NCBI RefSeq assembly: GCF_947495255.1
Contig: NZ_CANLYI010000001.1
Location: 310,001 to 374,000 of the forward strand
Reading direction: 5' to 3'
DNA: 64,000 nucleotides
Origin: an uncultured Winogradskyella sp.
GTDB lineage: Bacteria; Bacteroidota; Bacteroidia; Flavobacteriales; Flavobacteriaceae
Shown: piece after piece, positions 1 through 9,002 of the stretch
Layout of the letters: the number at the start of each line of letters is the position of its first letter
Numbering within the stretch: the stretch's first letter is position 1
Program-made: the position numbers and the translations under genes
The notes under the pieces: model-generated
Told to the model about the DNA's origin: nothing
Seen by the model: only the letters and a program-made list of their open reading frames with translations
The model's database searches: none

Positions 1-92
1 GTGGAGAAGATCCTGAAAACTTTGGAGGTATTGATAGAAACTTTTATCCAAGACCTACTGTTTATACTTTAGGTGTTAATATAGATTTTTAA
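1..92 (+). CDS. SusC-like TonB-dependent receptor, C-terminal end only
   Basis: Only the last 29 codons and the stop (TAA at 90-92) are present, read in the frame beginning at position 3. The protein ends in GVNIDF, the alternating hydrophobic last strand with a terminal Phe that is typical of outer-membrane beta-barrels. A SusD gene starts 10 bp downstream, so the natural reading is the SusC half of a SusC/SusD pair importing maltodextrins. The body of the gene, and any promoter, lie left of the window. The identity rests on position and the C-terminal strand, not on a full domain. Confidence 0.75.
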   Translation, partial: GEDPENFGGIDRNFYPRPTVYTLGVNIDF

Positions 93-102
93 AAAAAAAA
101 TT

Positions 103-1659
103 ATGAAAAAAATATTTTTAATTTTATTGAGTATTGCCACGTTAGGTATGTACACATCTTGTATAGATGATTTAGATACCGAACCAATAACTGAACTTTC
201 CTTAGAAGAGTTATTAGCTTCGGACCCAAATGCAGTTGAAGGCTTAGTATCAAGACTATACTCAACGTTCGCATTAACAGGACCTAGTGGGCCTGGAAGC
301 TCAGATATTGATAGTCCTGACCCAGGTGAGAGTGCGTTTTTAAGAGCAATCATCAACTTACAAGACTTTACTGCAGATGCAATGAAGAATAGATGGGGAG
401 ATGATGGTTTAGATCAATTAACTACAACCTCTGATTGGGATCGTAATAACAAGTTCTTTAAATTATTTTATGATAGAGCTTATTATACAATACCACAATG
501 TAATAACTTTTTACAAGCACTAGATGTCGCAGATTTCCCAGATGAAGAAAATATTGTTGCCGAAACTCGTTTTTTAAGAGCCTTAGCTTATTACAATATT
601 ATTGATGTATTTGGTAAGGGGGTATTGGCTACTGAAGTAAACTTTGGACAAACTCAACCTTTACCTGAAGCTTCTAGAATAGATTTATTTAACTACGTAG
701 AATCAGAACTTTTAGCTATTGAACCTGTTATTAGAACAACATCTAGTTATGGAAGAGCCAATAGGTATGTAGTAGATATGCTTTTAGCAAAATTATATAT
801 CAATGCCGAAGTTTATACAGGAACACCAAGATGGTCTGATGCCGCGACTTATGTAAACAAAGTAATTAACGAAGGTGGTTATTCATTAGACTCTAATTTT
901 GTTAGAATATTTTCTTCAGATAATAATAGCTCTCCAGAAATAATATTTCCATTGTTAGCTGAGTCTTTAACGAGCCAGAGTTATGGTAACACAACCTATA
1001 TTGTTAACGGAAGCTTAAGTTCTGATACTATGCCATTAGCGCAATTTGGTGCTACTGATGGATGGACAGGTCACAGAGCCTCTAAAGGATGGTACGGTTT
1101 ATTTGGTAATAGTGCTGCTGAATTAGGAGCCTCTAATGATGTAAGAGCAAGTTTATTCTGGACCACAGGTCACAACTTTGAAATGAGTGACTACAGAGAA
1201 TGGACAGACGGCTTCCCTTCTATTAAGTTCAGAAATACGGCTTCGGATGGCAGTGGTAATCCTGTAGGATTTTCTGCTACAGATTTCCCATTCTATCGTT
1301 TATCTGATGTTTACCTAATGTATGCAGAACTTGCTATTAGAGGAGCTGCTGGTACATCTATGAATGATGCATTAACTTATGTAAATGATGTACGTACAAG
1401 ATCAAATGCTGATGCAGTTGGAATGTCTGATTTAACTTTAGAATTCATCATTGATGAGCGCGCTAGAGAATTAAATTTAGAAGGTATGAGACGAAGTGAT
1501 TTAATTCGTTTTAACAAATTTACAGGAGGAAGCTATATCTGGCCTTGGAAAGGTGGAACTGCGAGTGGTTCATCAATATCTGATGATTACAAATTGTTCC
1601 CTATTCCAGCGACTGCTCTACAAGCTAATCCAAACTTAACACAAAATCCAGGATACTAA
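103..1659 (+). CDS. SusD/RagB-family glycan-binding lipoprotein (starch/maltodextrin locus)
   Basis: 518 residues, the usual length for a SusD. The N-terminus is a short lipoprotein signal with the lipobox Y-T-S-C, followed by an acidic stretch (IDDLDTEP) as in surface-exposed Bacteroidota lipoproteins. Characteristic SusD features follow: the helical TPR-like segment with ETRFLRALAYYNIIDVFG near residue 150, and the C-terminal ERARELNLEGMRRSDLIRF segment near residue 455. It would sit as a lid on the SusC barrel and pass oligosaccharides to it. Substrate assignment to alpha-glucans is inferred from the neighbouring SusE-like protein and alpha-amylase. The spacing of 10 bp to the SusC stop and 19 bp to the next gene fits one operon. 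Confidence 0.92.
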   Translation: MKKIFLILLSIATLGMYTSCIDDLDTEPITELSLEELLASDPNAVEGLVSRLYSTFALTGPSGPGSSDIDSPDPGESAFLRAIINLQDFTADAMKNRWGDDGLDQLTTTSDWDRNNKFFKLFYDRAYYTIPQCNNFLQALDVADFPDEENIVAETRFLRALAYYNIIDVFGKGVLATEVNFGQTQPLPEASRIDLFNYVESELLAIEPVIRTTSSYGRANRYVVDMLLAKLYINAEVYTGTPRWSDAATYVNKVINEGGYSLDSNFVRIFSSDNNSSPEIIFPLLAESLTSQSYGNTTYIVNGSLSSDTMPLAQFGATDGWTGHRASKGWYGLFGNSAAELGASNDVRASLFWTTGHNFEMSDYREWTDGFPSIKFRNTASDGSGNPVGFSATDFPFYRLSDVYLMYAELAIRGAAGTSMNDALTYVNDVRTRSNADAVGMSDLTLEFIIDERARELNLEGMRRSDLIRFNKFTGGSYIWPWKGGTASGSSISDDYKLFPIPATALQANPNLTQNPGY

Positions 1660-1678
1660 TACACTAAAATAAACAATA

Positions 1679-3001
1679 ATGAAAAAATTAAAATTTATAT
1701 TACTAGCATTTATCACAGTTGTAAGTTTTACAGCTTGTGAAACAGATGACGATTTAGAATTTGTTGCTAATGAAGCAGAAGGGATTGCTTTTAATACGTC
1801 GTTTTTAGAAAATTACGTTTTAAACTCATCTGTACAAGGGAATCTTGCTGAACGTTTCACTTGGAATAATGCAGATTTTGGTGTACCAACAAATATTACT
1901 TACTACCTACAAGGTGCAACTATGGCAGATTTTTCTGACTATATATCTGGAGACTTATATGATTTAGGAAGTAATGTTGCGAATCCTGAAGCAAATGAAA
2001 TCCCTGTTACAGTTGGTCAAATGATTGATTTAGCTGAAGCTGCAGGTTTAAATAATGAAGCAGGCACTAACACAGGTATGCTTTATTTTAGACTTATGGC
2101 TGTAATAGGTGATGATGGCTTACCATCTTACTCTGCTATACAAGGACTTAACGTAGAATTACAAGAAGAAACAAGTGTAGGTGGTTCTGATATAACGCCA
2201 GCAACTTGGGGAGTAGTAGGTTCTGGTTATAATGATTGGGGAGGAGCTGGCCCAGATGGTCAGTTTTATACAACGAGTGAAGCAGATGTATATGTAGCAT
2301 ATGTAACTCTTATTGATGGAGAAATCAAATTTAGAGAAAATAACGATTGGGCAAGTGATCTTGGTGATAACGATGCTGATGGTACTGTAGAAGCAGGTGG
2401 TGCTAATATTGTAGTTACTGCAGGTACGTACAAAATCACATTAAATACAGCAGCTGCAACATATACTATGGAAGCATTTTCTTGGGGAGTTGTAGGTGAT
2501 GCTTATAATGATTGGGGTGCTACTCCAGATGCAAAATTTTACTACGATTATACTACTGACACTTTTAAAGTAGACGTAAAATTATTAGATGGAGAAATGA
2601 AGTTTAGATTCAATAACGACTGGGCTACTTCATTTCCTAATGATAATATTGCAGTTACGGCTGGACATTATTCTATTGCTATTAATTTAAATGATAACAC
2701 TTACACTATGGAAGAGTCAGATGTTTGGGGAATCGTTGGTTCTGGCTACAATGATTGGGGAGCTACTCTAGATTTTGCTTTAACTCAAATACAACCAGAT
2801 ATCTATTATGGTGACATTGCAACACTTGTTGATGGCGAAATTAAATTTAGAGCAAATAACGATTGGGCTTCTGACTTTGGTGACACTGGAGCAGACGGTA
2901 CAATAGATGCTGGTGGAGATAACATTGCTGTTACTGCTGGTTTATACCGTGTACATATGGATACTGCTAACGGAACTTATTCGTTATACAAAATTCAATA
3001 A
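1679..3001 (+). CDS. SusE/SusF-like starch-binding surface lipoprotein with three repeats
   Basis: 440 residues. A lipoprotein signal ends at F-T-A-C, followed by E-T-D-D-D, which suggests surface export. The first ~170 residues look like the Ig-like SusE N-domain. The rest is three tandem starch-binding modules of about 80-90 residues. Each starts with a W-G-x-V-G-x-x-Y-N-D-W-G motif, with the first Trp at residues 177, 269 and 350, and each has a later motif like DGEIKFRxNNDWA. In this family the paired aromatic residues bind alpha-glucan helices. The protein presumably concentrates starch at the cell surface for the amylase encoded next. The sequence lacks catalytic motifs. The substrate is inferred from family and context. 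Confidence 0.88.
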   Translation: MKKLKFILLAFITVVSFTACETDDDLEFVANEAEGIAFNTSFLENYVLNSSVQGNLAERFTWNNADFGVPTNITYYLQGATMADFSDYISGDLYDLGSNVANPEANEIPVTVGQMIDLAEAAGLNNEAGTNTGMLYFRLMAVIGDDGLPSYSAIQGLNVELQEETSVGGSDITPATWGVVGSGYNDWGGAGPDGQFYTTSEADVYVAYVTLIDGEIKFRENNDWASDLGDNDADGTVEAGGANIVVTAGTYKITLNTAAATYTMEAFSWGVVGDAYNDWGATPDAKFYYDYTTDTFKVDVKLLDGEMKFRFNNDWATSFPNDNIAVTAGHYSIAINLNDNTYTMEESDVWGIVGSGYNDWGATLDFALTQIQPDIYYGDIATLVDGEIKFRANNDWASDFGDTGADGTIDAGGDNIAVTAGLYRVHMDTANGTYSLYKIQ

Positions 3002-3024
3002 ATAAGACTAAACCCTTATAACCT

Positions 3025-3055
3025 AAAAGGGCTGATTAACATCAGCCCTTTTTTT
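3025..3055 (+). terminator. Rho-independent terminator after the SusE-like gene
   Basis: A stem AAAGGGCTGAT pairs with ATCAGCCCTTT across the four-base loop TAAC and runs into a T tract of seven. It lies 24 bp after the SusE-like stop and 14 bp before the amylase start. It should therefore reduce, but perhaps not abolish, transcription into the amylase gene. Confidence 0.85.
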
Positions 3056-3068
3056 AAATAAAAAACTT

Positions 3069-5930
3069 ATGAAAAAAATTTACTTAGTACTTCTTTGTAT
3101 TAGTGTATCGTTTTTTGCTTTTGCACAAGTTACAATTACACCAAATCCGTTTGAAGTTAATGAAAGCATTACAATTACAGTAGACATTAATAGTAGTGCA
3201 ACAGACTGTAACGGATTGAGCAATCCAACCAAAGTATACATGCACTCTGGCGTAGGGGATGGATCTAATGCTTTTGGTATTAGTGTTGTTGGAAATTGGG
3301 GACAAGACGATGGTGTTGGAGAAATGACGAACCAAGGAGGAGGTATATTTAGTATTACTATTACTCCTGAAACTTACTATAGTTTAACAGCAGCACAAGC
3401 CGCTAATGTTATTCAAATGGGAATGGTTTTTAGAAGTGCAGACGGATCTCAAGAAATGAAAGCTAGTGGTTGTAGTGATTTTATATATGACGTGGGTACG
3501 TTTCAAGTAAGCCTAACATCACCTAGTAGCGATACAACCATATTAAATTCTGGCGAAGACTTAACAATTACTGCTACAAATATTGGTGGCAATGCAAGCT
3601 ACACACTTAAAGCTGATGGTACCATAATTGACACTAACAGTTCAACAAATAGTTACAGTTTTGTAGATTCTAACATTACAACAAATAAAAACTATGAGTT
3701 AATTACAGAATTAGGAGGCACTACAATAACCAAAACTTTTAGTGCATTAGTAGATCCAGGATCAAATATTGGTATTATGCCAATAACTTACCAAGAAGGT
3801 ATAACCTATATCGATGACAATACAGCTGTATTAGTACTTTACGCTTCTGGTAAAGATTTTGTATATGTAGCAGGTAGTTTTAATAACTGGCAACCAAATT
3901 CAACATTTGCCATGAAAAAAGACCCAACCAGAAATAATAAATTCTGGATAGAATTAACAGGTTTAACTCCAGGGCAAGTTGAAACTTATCAATATTGGGT
4001 TGTAGATAAAACACCTATTGCAAATTCACCTTCACTAGTTAAAACTGCAGACCCTTATTCTACATTAGTATTATCTCCTTTTGATGACCCTTATATTTCT
4101 GCAACAACATATCCTAACTTACCTACATATCCTGCTGGTCAAGAACGTGAAGTTACTGTTTTAGAAACTGGACAGACAGCATACAATTGGCAGGTTACTA
4201 ATTTCAGTAAACCTAAAAAAGAAGATTTAGTGATATATGAAGTTTTAGTTAGAGATTTTGATGCTAACCGAAACTATCAAGATATAATAGACAGAATCAA
4301 CTATTTTAAAAACCTTAATGTAAATGCTATCCAATTAATGCCTGTAATGGAATTTGAAGGAAACGAAAGTTGGGGTTACAACACGTCTTTCCATATGGCC
4401 TTAGATAAATTTTATGGTACTGAAGACAAACTTAAAGAACTTGTTGATGTATGTCACCAAAACGGAATAGCAGTTATCTTAGATATCGCATTTAACCACG
4501 CTTTTGGAAGAAATCCAATGGTTCGACTATGGATGAACGATCCTGATGGTGATGGTTGGGGTTCACCAAGCTCAGAAAACCCCTATTTTAATGAAGTTGC
4601 AATGCATAGTTATAGTGTTGGTGAAGATTTTGATCATTCTAATGCGAGAACTCAAGATTTTGTGGAGCGCACAGTTGAACATTGGATAAATGAATTTAAT
4701 ATCGATGGTTTCCGATGGGATTTAACAAAAGGATTTACTCAAAACTGTACAGCTGGAGATGAAAGTTGCACAAATGGCTACCAACAAGATCGCGTAGATA
4801 TTTTAAAAGCATACGCAGATTATTCTTGGTCTTTAGATGCTGATCATTATGTTATTTTTGAGCATTTAGGTTCAGATACTGAAGAAAAACAATGGGCTAA
4901 TTATCGTTTAGACGAAGACAAAGGAGTAATGATGTGGGGAAAAATGACAGATCCTTACAATGAGTTAACCATGGGTCAAAATGGTGATAAAAATATAGAC
5001 AGAATCGGTCATACAGCACATACTGGTTTTAATGGCCCTAGAGTTGTTGGTTATCCTGAAAGTCATGATGAAGAACGATTAATGTATAAAAATATCGCTT
5101 ATGGTAACACAAGTAATTCTTCACATAATGTTCAGAATTTAAATATTGCATTATCTAGAATGTCTGCATTAGGTGCAGTATCATCAATGGTTCCTGGACC
5201 AAAAATGATATGGCATTTTGGAGAACTTGGTATGGATAATTCAATTTTTACTTGTAATGACGGAAGTTACAATAACGATGGTTGTAAATTAGATACTAAA
5301 CCACAACCACAATGGACTGAAAACTGGTTAACAGAAGCACTTAGAGCACAAATCTATGAGGATTGGTCTAAGTTACACAAACTTAAAATTGAAGAACCTG
5401 TTTTTGAAGGTGACTACACTATTTCGTCAGGTAACTATACACCTAGAATTGATATTTTTGATAATTCAATACCAAACACAGAGCTTAAAAATGTCATCAT
5501 TCTTGCAAACTTTGATGTTGTTTCTCAAACGGTAAACACAAACTTTCCGAGTGGAGTAACTTCTACTTGGTACGATTTAATGGATCCAACCGGAAACACA
5601 ACTGTAGCGAATTCTACAACCACAATTTCTATTCCTGCTGGTCAGTTTAGAATTTTAGGGAATAAAGCTTCAGATGTATTAAGTGTTCAAAACGAAACAC
5701 TAATTGGGTTTAGTTTATATCCTAATCCAACTCAATCAACTTTTAATATGAATATGAATGTTTCTAAGGTTGAAATTTACGATTTAACCGGAAAATTAGT
5801 GAAGTCATTTAATGGCGAGTTTACTAAAACTGATAGTTTTGATATTTCTACATTAAATTCAGGAATGTATATGGTTAAAGTTCAAAATGACAACAATCAA
5901 ATACTAACAACTAAGTTGATTAAACAATAA
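3069..5930 (+). CDS. Secreted GH13 alpha-amylase with CBM48-like domain and type IX sorting domain
   Basis: 953 residues. It has a signal peptide (MKKIYLVLLCISVSFFAFAQ), an N-terminal beta-sandwich, and a CBM48/E-set-like domain around residues 260-345 (VYVAGSFNNWQ). The GH13 barrel spans roughly 375-800. The four GH13 regions are visible: DIAFNHAF at 472-479; GFRWD with the likely nucleophile Asp551; the acid/base Glu598 in FEHLG; and SHD at 665-667. The last ~75 residues (LYPNPTQ..., ending TKLIKQ) form a type A C-terminal sorting domain for the type IX system. The enzyme is therefore predicted to be secreted or anchored outside the cell, unlike the lipoprotein SusG of Bacteroides. It would cut alpha-1,4-glucan for the SusC/D importer. 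Confidence 0.92.
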   Translation: MKKIYLVLLCISVSFFAFAQVTITPNPFEVNESITITVDINSSATDCNGLSNPTKVYMHSGVGDGSNAFGISVVGNWGQDDGVGEMTNQGGGIFSITITPETYYSLTAAQAANVIQMGMVFRSADGSQEMKASGCSDFIYDVGTFQVSLTSPSSDTTILNSGEDLTITATNIGGNASYTLKADGTIIDTNSSTNSYSFVDSNITTNKNYELITELGGTTITKTFSALVDPGSNIGIMPITYQEGITYIDDNTAVLVLYASGKDFVYVAGSFNNWQPNSTFAMKKDPTRNNKFWIELTGLTPGQVETYQYWVVDKTPIANSPSLVKTADPYSTLVLSPFDDPYISATTYPNLPTYPAGQEREVTVLETGQTAYNWQVTNFSKPKKEDLVIYEVLVRDFDANRNYQDIIDRINYFKNLNVNAIQLMPVMEFEGNESWGYNTSFHMALDKFYGTEDKLKELVDVCHQNGIAVILDIAFNHAFGRNPMVRLWMNDPDGDGWGSPSSENPYFNEVAMHSYSVGEDFDHSNARTQDFVERTVEHWINEFNIDGFRWDLTKGFTQNCTAGDESCTNGYQQDRVDILKAYADYSWSLDADHYVIFEHLGSDTEEKQWANYRLDEDKGVMMWGKMTDPYNELTMGQNGDKNIDRIGHTAHTGFNGPRVVGYPESHDEERLMYKNIAYGNTSNSSHNVQNLNIALSRMSALGAVSSMVPGPKMIWHFGELGMDNSIFTCNDGSYNNDGCKLDTKPQPQWTENWLTEALRAQIYEDWSKLHKLKIEEPVFEGDYTISSGNYTPRIDIFDNSIPNTELKNVIILANFDVVSQTVNTNFPSGVTSTWYDLMDPTGNTTVANSTTTISIPAGQFRILGNKASDVLSVQNETLIGFSLYPNPTQSTFNMNMNVSKVEIYDLTGKLVKSFNGEFTKTDSFDISTLNSGMYMVKVQNDNNQILTTKLIKQ

Positions 5931-5951
5931 TTAATAAGTGTTTTTTATATT

Positions 5952-5988
5952 AAAAAAAGGAGTTTCTTTAGTTAGAAACTCCTTTTTT
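5952..5988 (+). terminator. Rho-independent terminator after the amylase gene
   Basis: A strong hairpin pairs AAAAAAGGAGTTTCT with AGAAACTCCTTTTTT around the loop TTAGTT, 22 bp after the amylase stop. It closes the starch locus. The A-rich left arm would also allow some termination from the other strand. Confidence 0.88.
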
Positions 5989-6091
5989 GTTTTCAACAAT
6001 TTCCTTCATATTTCAAAGAAGTCATTGTTAGTGATAATGCCTAAAGAATGTATTTATTCCTATGGATTAATCAATGAAACACTAAAGTTAA

Positions 6092-6099
6092 TATATTTG
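6092..6099 (+). promoter_or_regulatory. Possible -7 box upstream of the sugar permease gene
   Basis: TATATTTG fits the Bacteroidota -7 consensus TAnnTTTG and lies 95 bp before the permease start. No good -33 TTTG is visible at the expected distance, so this is a weak call. Confidence 0.35.
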
Positions 6100-6194
6100 T
6101 TACTCAAGCTTTCAAGAAAATCAACAATAATATTATAACTTGATTTAGTAATACGTACCAAATCGAATAAACGACACTAACTAATCTAGAGACT

Positions 6195-7514
6195 ATGAGC
6201 ATGAGTAAAAAACCTCAAAACAACCTTGTCCCAATAATTATTATTGCAGGACTGTTCTTTATTTTCGGTTTTGTAACCTGGATTAATGGTGCGTTAATTC
6301 CTTTTATGAAAACCATAAACGAACTTACAGATACACAATCTTATTTTGTAGCGTCTGCATCTTACATTTCTTTTGTAGTTATGGCATTACCAGCATCTTA
6401 CATCTTAAATAAGATTGGTTACAGAAAAGGGATGTCTCTTGGTTTATTTATTATGGCAATTGGCGCATTAGTATTTATACCAGCTGCCGAAGCAAGAACA
6501 TATTGGGTATTTTTAACAGGTATCTTTATTCAAGGTCTTGGGATGACCATTTTACAAACAGCTTCTAATCCATACATCACCATTTTAGGACCAATTGAAA
6601 GTGGTGCAAAACGTATTGCCATAATGGGAATTGCAAACAAAGTTGCTGGTGCTTTAGGCTCTGTAATTTTTGGAGCTATTCTCCTATCTGGTATTGATGA
6701 TGTAAAAGAGCAAGTTGCTACAGCTTCAGAATCTGAAAAGGCTGTACTATTAGATACCATGGCAGATAGTGTTTTTATGCCTTATATTATTATGGCTTCC
6801 GTCTTAATAATCTTAGCAGTCTTAATTAGAAAAGCACCTTTACCTCATGTTGAACCTACTGAAGACGAAACATCGATAGAAAACAATTCCTCTAACAAAA
6901 CCATATTTCAATTCCCTCATTTATGGCTAGGAGTAATTGCCTTGTTTGTATATGTTGGCGCAGAAGTTATAGCTGGTGATACTATTATCGCATACGGTAT
7001 TTCACTTGGTTTTACAGGAGAAGAAGCCAAATACTTTACTACCTATACTCTAATGGCAATGGTAGCTACTTATGCATTAGGTGTCTTTTTAATCCCTAAA
7101 TATGTTAAACAAAAAACAGCATTAATTGCTAGTGCTGTTTTAGGCATATTATTAAGTATACTTATCTTATCAACTTCAGGTTTTACATCTGTTTTATGTG
7201 TCGCTGCTTTAGGTATTTCTAATGCCTTAGTATGGCCTGCAATTTGGCCATTAACTTTAGATGGACTGGGTAAACATACCAAAACAGCTTCAGCATTATT
7301 AATTATGGCAATTTCGGGTGGTGCAATAATTCCGCCATTATATGGAAAAATTGTAGACAGTACAAAACAGGAATTAATTGCATCTGGATTAACTGAAACC
7401 GATGCATTAGCGACTGCATCTACTGAAAGTTACTGGATCTTAATTCCATGTTATGCAATGATTTTATTCTTCGCAATTTGGGGACACAAAATGAGAAGCA
7501 CCTCTAAATCATAA
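6195..7514 (+). CDS. Sugar MFS transporter, FucP/GluP family
   Basis: 439 residues with about 12 hydrophobic segments. The N-terminal block (FGFVTWINGALIPFMK) and the LQTASNPYITILGP motif near residue 120 are typical of the FucP/GluP group of sugar-proton symporters in the inner membrane. A second in-frame ATG lies two codons downstream, and either could be the start. The gene is followed 19 bp later by a Gfo/Idh/MocA oxidoreductase, so the pair probably imports and oxidises or epimerises one sugar. The sugar cannot be read from the sequence. The pair lies between the starch and the pectin loci and has no copy of the pectin operator. Confidence 0.85.
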   Translation: MSMSKKPQNNLVPIIIIAGLFFIFGFVTWINGALIPFMKTINELTDTQSYFVASASYISFVVMALPASYILNKIGYRKGMSLGLFIMAIGALVFIPAAEARTYWVFLTGIFIQGLGMTILQTASNPYITILGPIESGAKRIAIMGIANKVAGALGSVIFGAILLSGIDDVKEQVATASESEKAVLLDTMADSVFMPYIIMASVLIILAVLIRKAPLPHVEPTEDETSIENNSSNKTIFQFPHLWLGVIALFVYVGAEVIAGDTIIAYGISLGFTGEEAKYFTTYTLMAMVATYALGVFLIPKYVKQKTALIASAVLGILLSILILSTSGFTSVLCVAALGISNALVWPAIWPLTLDGLGKHTKTASALLIMAISGGAIIPPLYGKIVDSTKQELIASGLTETDALATASTESYWILIPCYAMILFFAIWGHKMRSTSKS

Positions 7515-7533
7515 ACTTCAATCTTTTTTAAAT

Positions 7534-8502
7534 ATGAAAACATACAATTGGGGAATTATTGGCTGTGGAAATGTAACAGAACTTAAAAGTGGACCTGCAT
7601 ATCAAAAAACGGAAGGCTTTAAATTAGAAGCTGTAATGCGAAGAGATATCGTAAAAGCCGAAGATTATGCTAAAAGACATCAGATATCTAAATTTTATGG
7701 TGATGCTGAAGAACTCATTAACGATTCTGACATAGATGCCATTTACATAGCAACACCTCCAGATTCTCATGAGTATTACGCACTAAAAGTAGCTGAAGCT
7801 GGTAAAATTTGTTGCATAGAAAAACCAATGGCTCCATCTTACCAAGCTTGTTTAAATATAAATGCAGCATTTAAAGCTAAAAACTTACCCTTGTTTGTGG
7901 CTTATTATAGACGATCATTACCTCGGTTTAACAAAATTAAATCATGGATAGACGCTAATAAAATCGGCGAAATACGACATATCAATTGGTTACTTAGCAA
8001 ACCTGCAAATGATATAGATTTATCTCAAACCTATAATTGGCGCACAGATGCAGACATTGCTCCTGCTGGTTATTTTGATGATTTAGCATCACATGGATTA
8101 GATTTGTTTGCTTATTTATTAGGTGATATTTCAAAAGCAAATGGTCTTGCTACTAACCAACAAGGATTATATTCTGCATTAGATGCTGTAACTGGCAACT
8201 GGATACATAAATCAGGAATTACAGGTTCTGGCATTTGGAATTTTGGCACAGAAAAACGAGAAGATTCCGTTCAAATTTACGGAAGCGAAGGAAAAATTAA
8301 ATTTTCAATATTTGACGATCAACCCATCATTCTAGAAACAAATGATACTATTGAAAGTTTGGTTATAGCACATCCTGAAAATATTCAGTTACACCATGTT
8401 CAAAATATAAGAAAGCATTTATTAAATGAATCCTTACATCCTTCAACTGGAGAAACTGCTGCGCAAGCCGCTTGGGTTATGGATCAGATAACACAATCAT
8501 AA
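7534..8502 (+). CDS. Gfo/Idh/MocA-family NAD(P)-dependent oxidoreductase
   Basis: 322 residues. The N-terminal Rossmann fold starts with NWGIIGCGNVTE, and the family motif EKPMAPS is near residue 100. The Asp-His pair in FDDLASHGLDLFAYLLGD near residue 185 lies in the C-terminal substrate domain. Members oxidise or rearrange sugars, inositols and sugar acids in the cytoplasm. The gene follows the MFS permease by 19 bp and is probably co-transcribed. It differs clearly from the second family member at 36978-38027. Exact substrate unknown. Confidence 0.85.
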   Translation: MKTYNWGIIGCGNVTELKSGPAYQKTEGFKLEAVMRRDIVKAEDYAKRHQISKFYGDAEELINDSDIDAIYIATPPDSHEYYALKVAEAGKICCIEKPMAPSYQACLNINAAFKAKNLPLFVAYYRRSLPRFNKIKSWIDANKIGEIRHINWLLSKPANDIDLSQTYNWRTDADIAPAGYFDDLASHGLDLFAYLLGDISKANGLATNQQGLYSALDAVTGNWIHKSGITGSGIWNFGTEKREDSVQIYGSEGKIKFSIFDDQPIILETNDTIESLVIAHPENIQLHHVQNIRKHLLNESLHPSTGETAAQAAWVMDQITQS

Positions 8503-8967
8503 CCCAATAGTTATTGAACTTTTCGCGACTTAAGTATAATATCTATATACTTACTCAAAAAGAATTGATTTAATACCACAAATGTTGAAGTCAATTTACG
8601 ACACGATTATTATGTATAGACACTAATATTGAACTTAATTCAGACAGATTAGTACAACTACCACTCAATTGTAATTTAAATCAAATTTTAGCCAATCTAG
8701 TTAAGTACATATTTACTGGCTCTATTTTAAGATAGCTTATATAAATATCATCAATATTTTCAAAGATGAAACTGAAAGATGAGCACTAAACAAAAAAGAA
8801 AAATTGTAAATTCAATTTTGACCTACAAAGTAAAGAAAAGGAAATACAAACATCTAACATAAGAGCAATAGACCAAGTATGTTAAATTACATAGCATTTT
8901 AATCAAAAATGAAGCATGACTAAAAAATTTGAATAACAATAAGTCTAAAGATTAAAAATAAATTTTC
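8503..8967 (+). other. Gene-free stretch between the permease operon and the pectin operon
   Basis: About 465 bp of AT-rich DNA with stops in all frames and no hairpin terminator that I can find. It contains one short segment (8641-8735) that resembles a broken histidine-kinase ATPase motif, listed separately. The kduI promoter begins at its right edge. Nothing else is supported here. Confidence 0.6.
8641..8735 (+). pseudogene. Possible histidine-kinase remnant (N-box fragment)
   Basis: Reading the frame that contains position 8676 gives LNQILANLVKYIFTGSIL before a TAG at 8733-8735. This resembles the N-box of hybrid histidine kinases, whose usual form is LNQILxNLxxNAIKFTxxGxI, with the Asn-Ala pair of the ATP site lost. 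Stops break the frame on both sides. It could be the trace of a hybrid two-component regulator once placed between the two operons. The match is short and could be chance. Confidence 0.3.
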
Positions 8968-8989
8968 TATATTTGTGCAATCGATTACA
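8968..8989 (+). promoter_or_regulatory. kduI operon -7 box and LacI-type operator
   Basis: TATATTTG at 8968-8975 matches the -7 consensus TAnnTTTG. It is followed immediately by the 14-bp palindrome TGCAATCGATTACA at 8976-8989. The ATG of kduI is 13 bp further on. The core AATCGATT fits the general LacI-family pattern AAnCGnTT. The identical arrangement of box then operator stands on the opposite strand before susC. No clear -33 element is visible. A repressor bound here would cover the transcription start. Confidence 0.8.
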
Positions 8990-9002
8990 ATACTCTTATT
9001 TT

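Noticed and set aside
2207-2990. The three repeats of the SusE-like gene as a DNA repeat or CRISPR-like array
   Set aside because: The periodicity is at protein level (tandem binding modules) with diverged DNA. No short identical repeats with spacers are present anywhere in the window.
5938-6138. A 66-residue plus-strand frame after the amylase gene
   Set aside because: It reads straight through the amylase terminator hairpin, has no family signal and ends in AT-rich leader sequence.
8973-9002. An upstream TTG start adding ten residues to kduI
   Set aside because: The codons lie on the -7 box and operator, so they precede or straddle the transcription start. The ATG at 9003 gives the family length.
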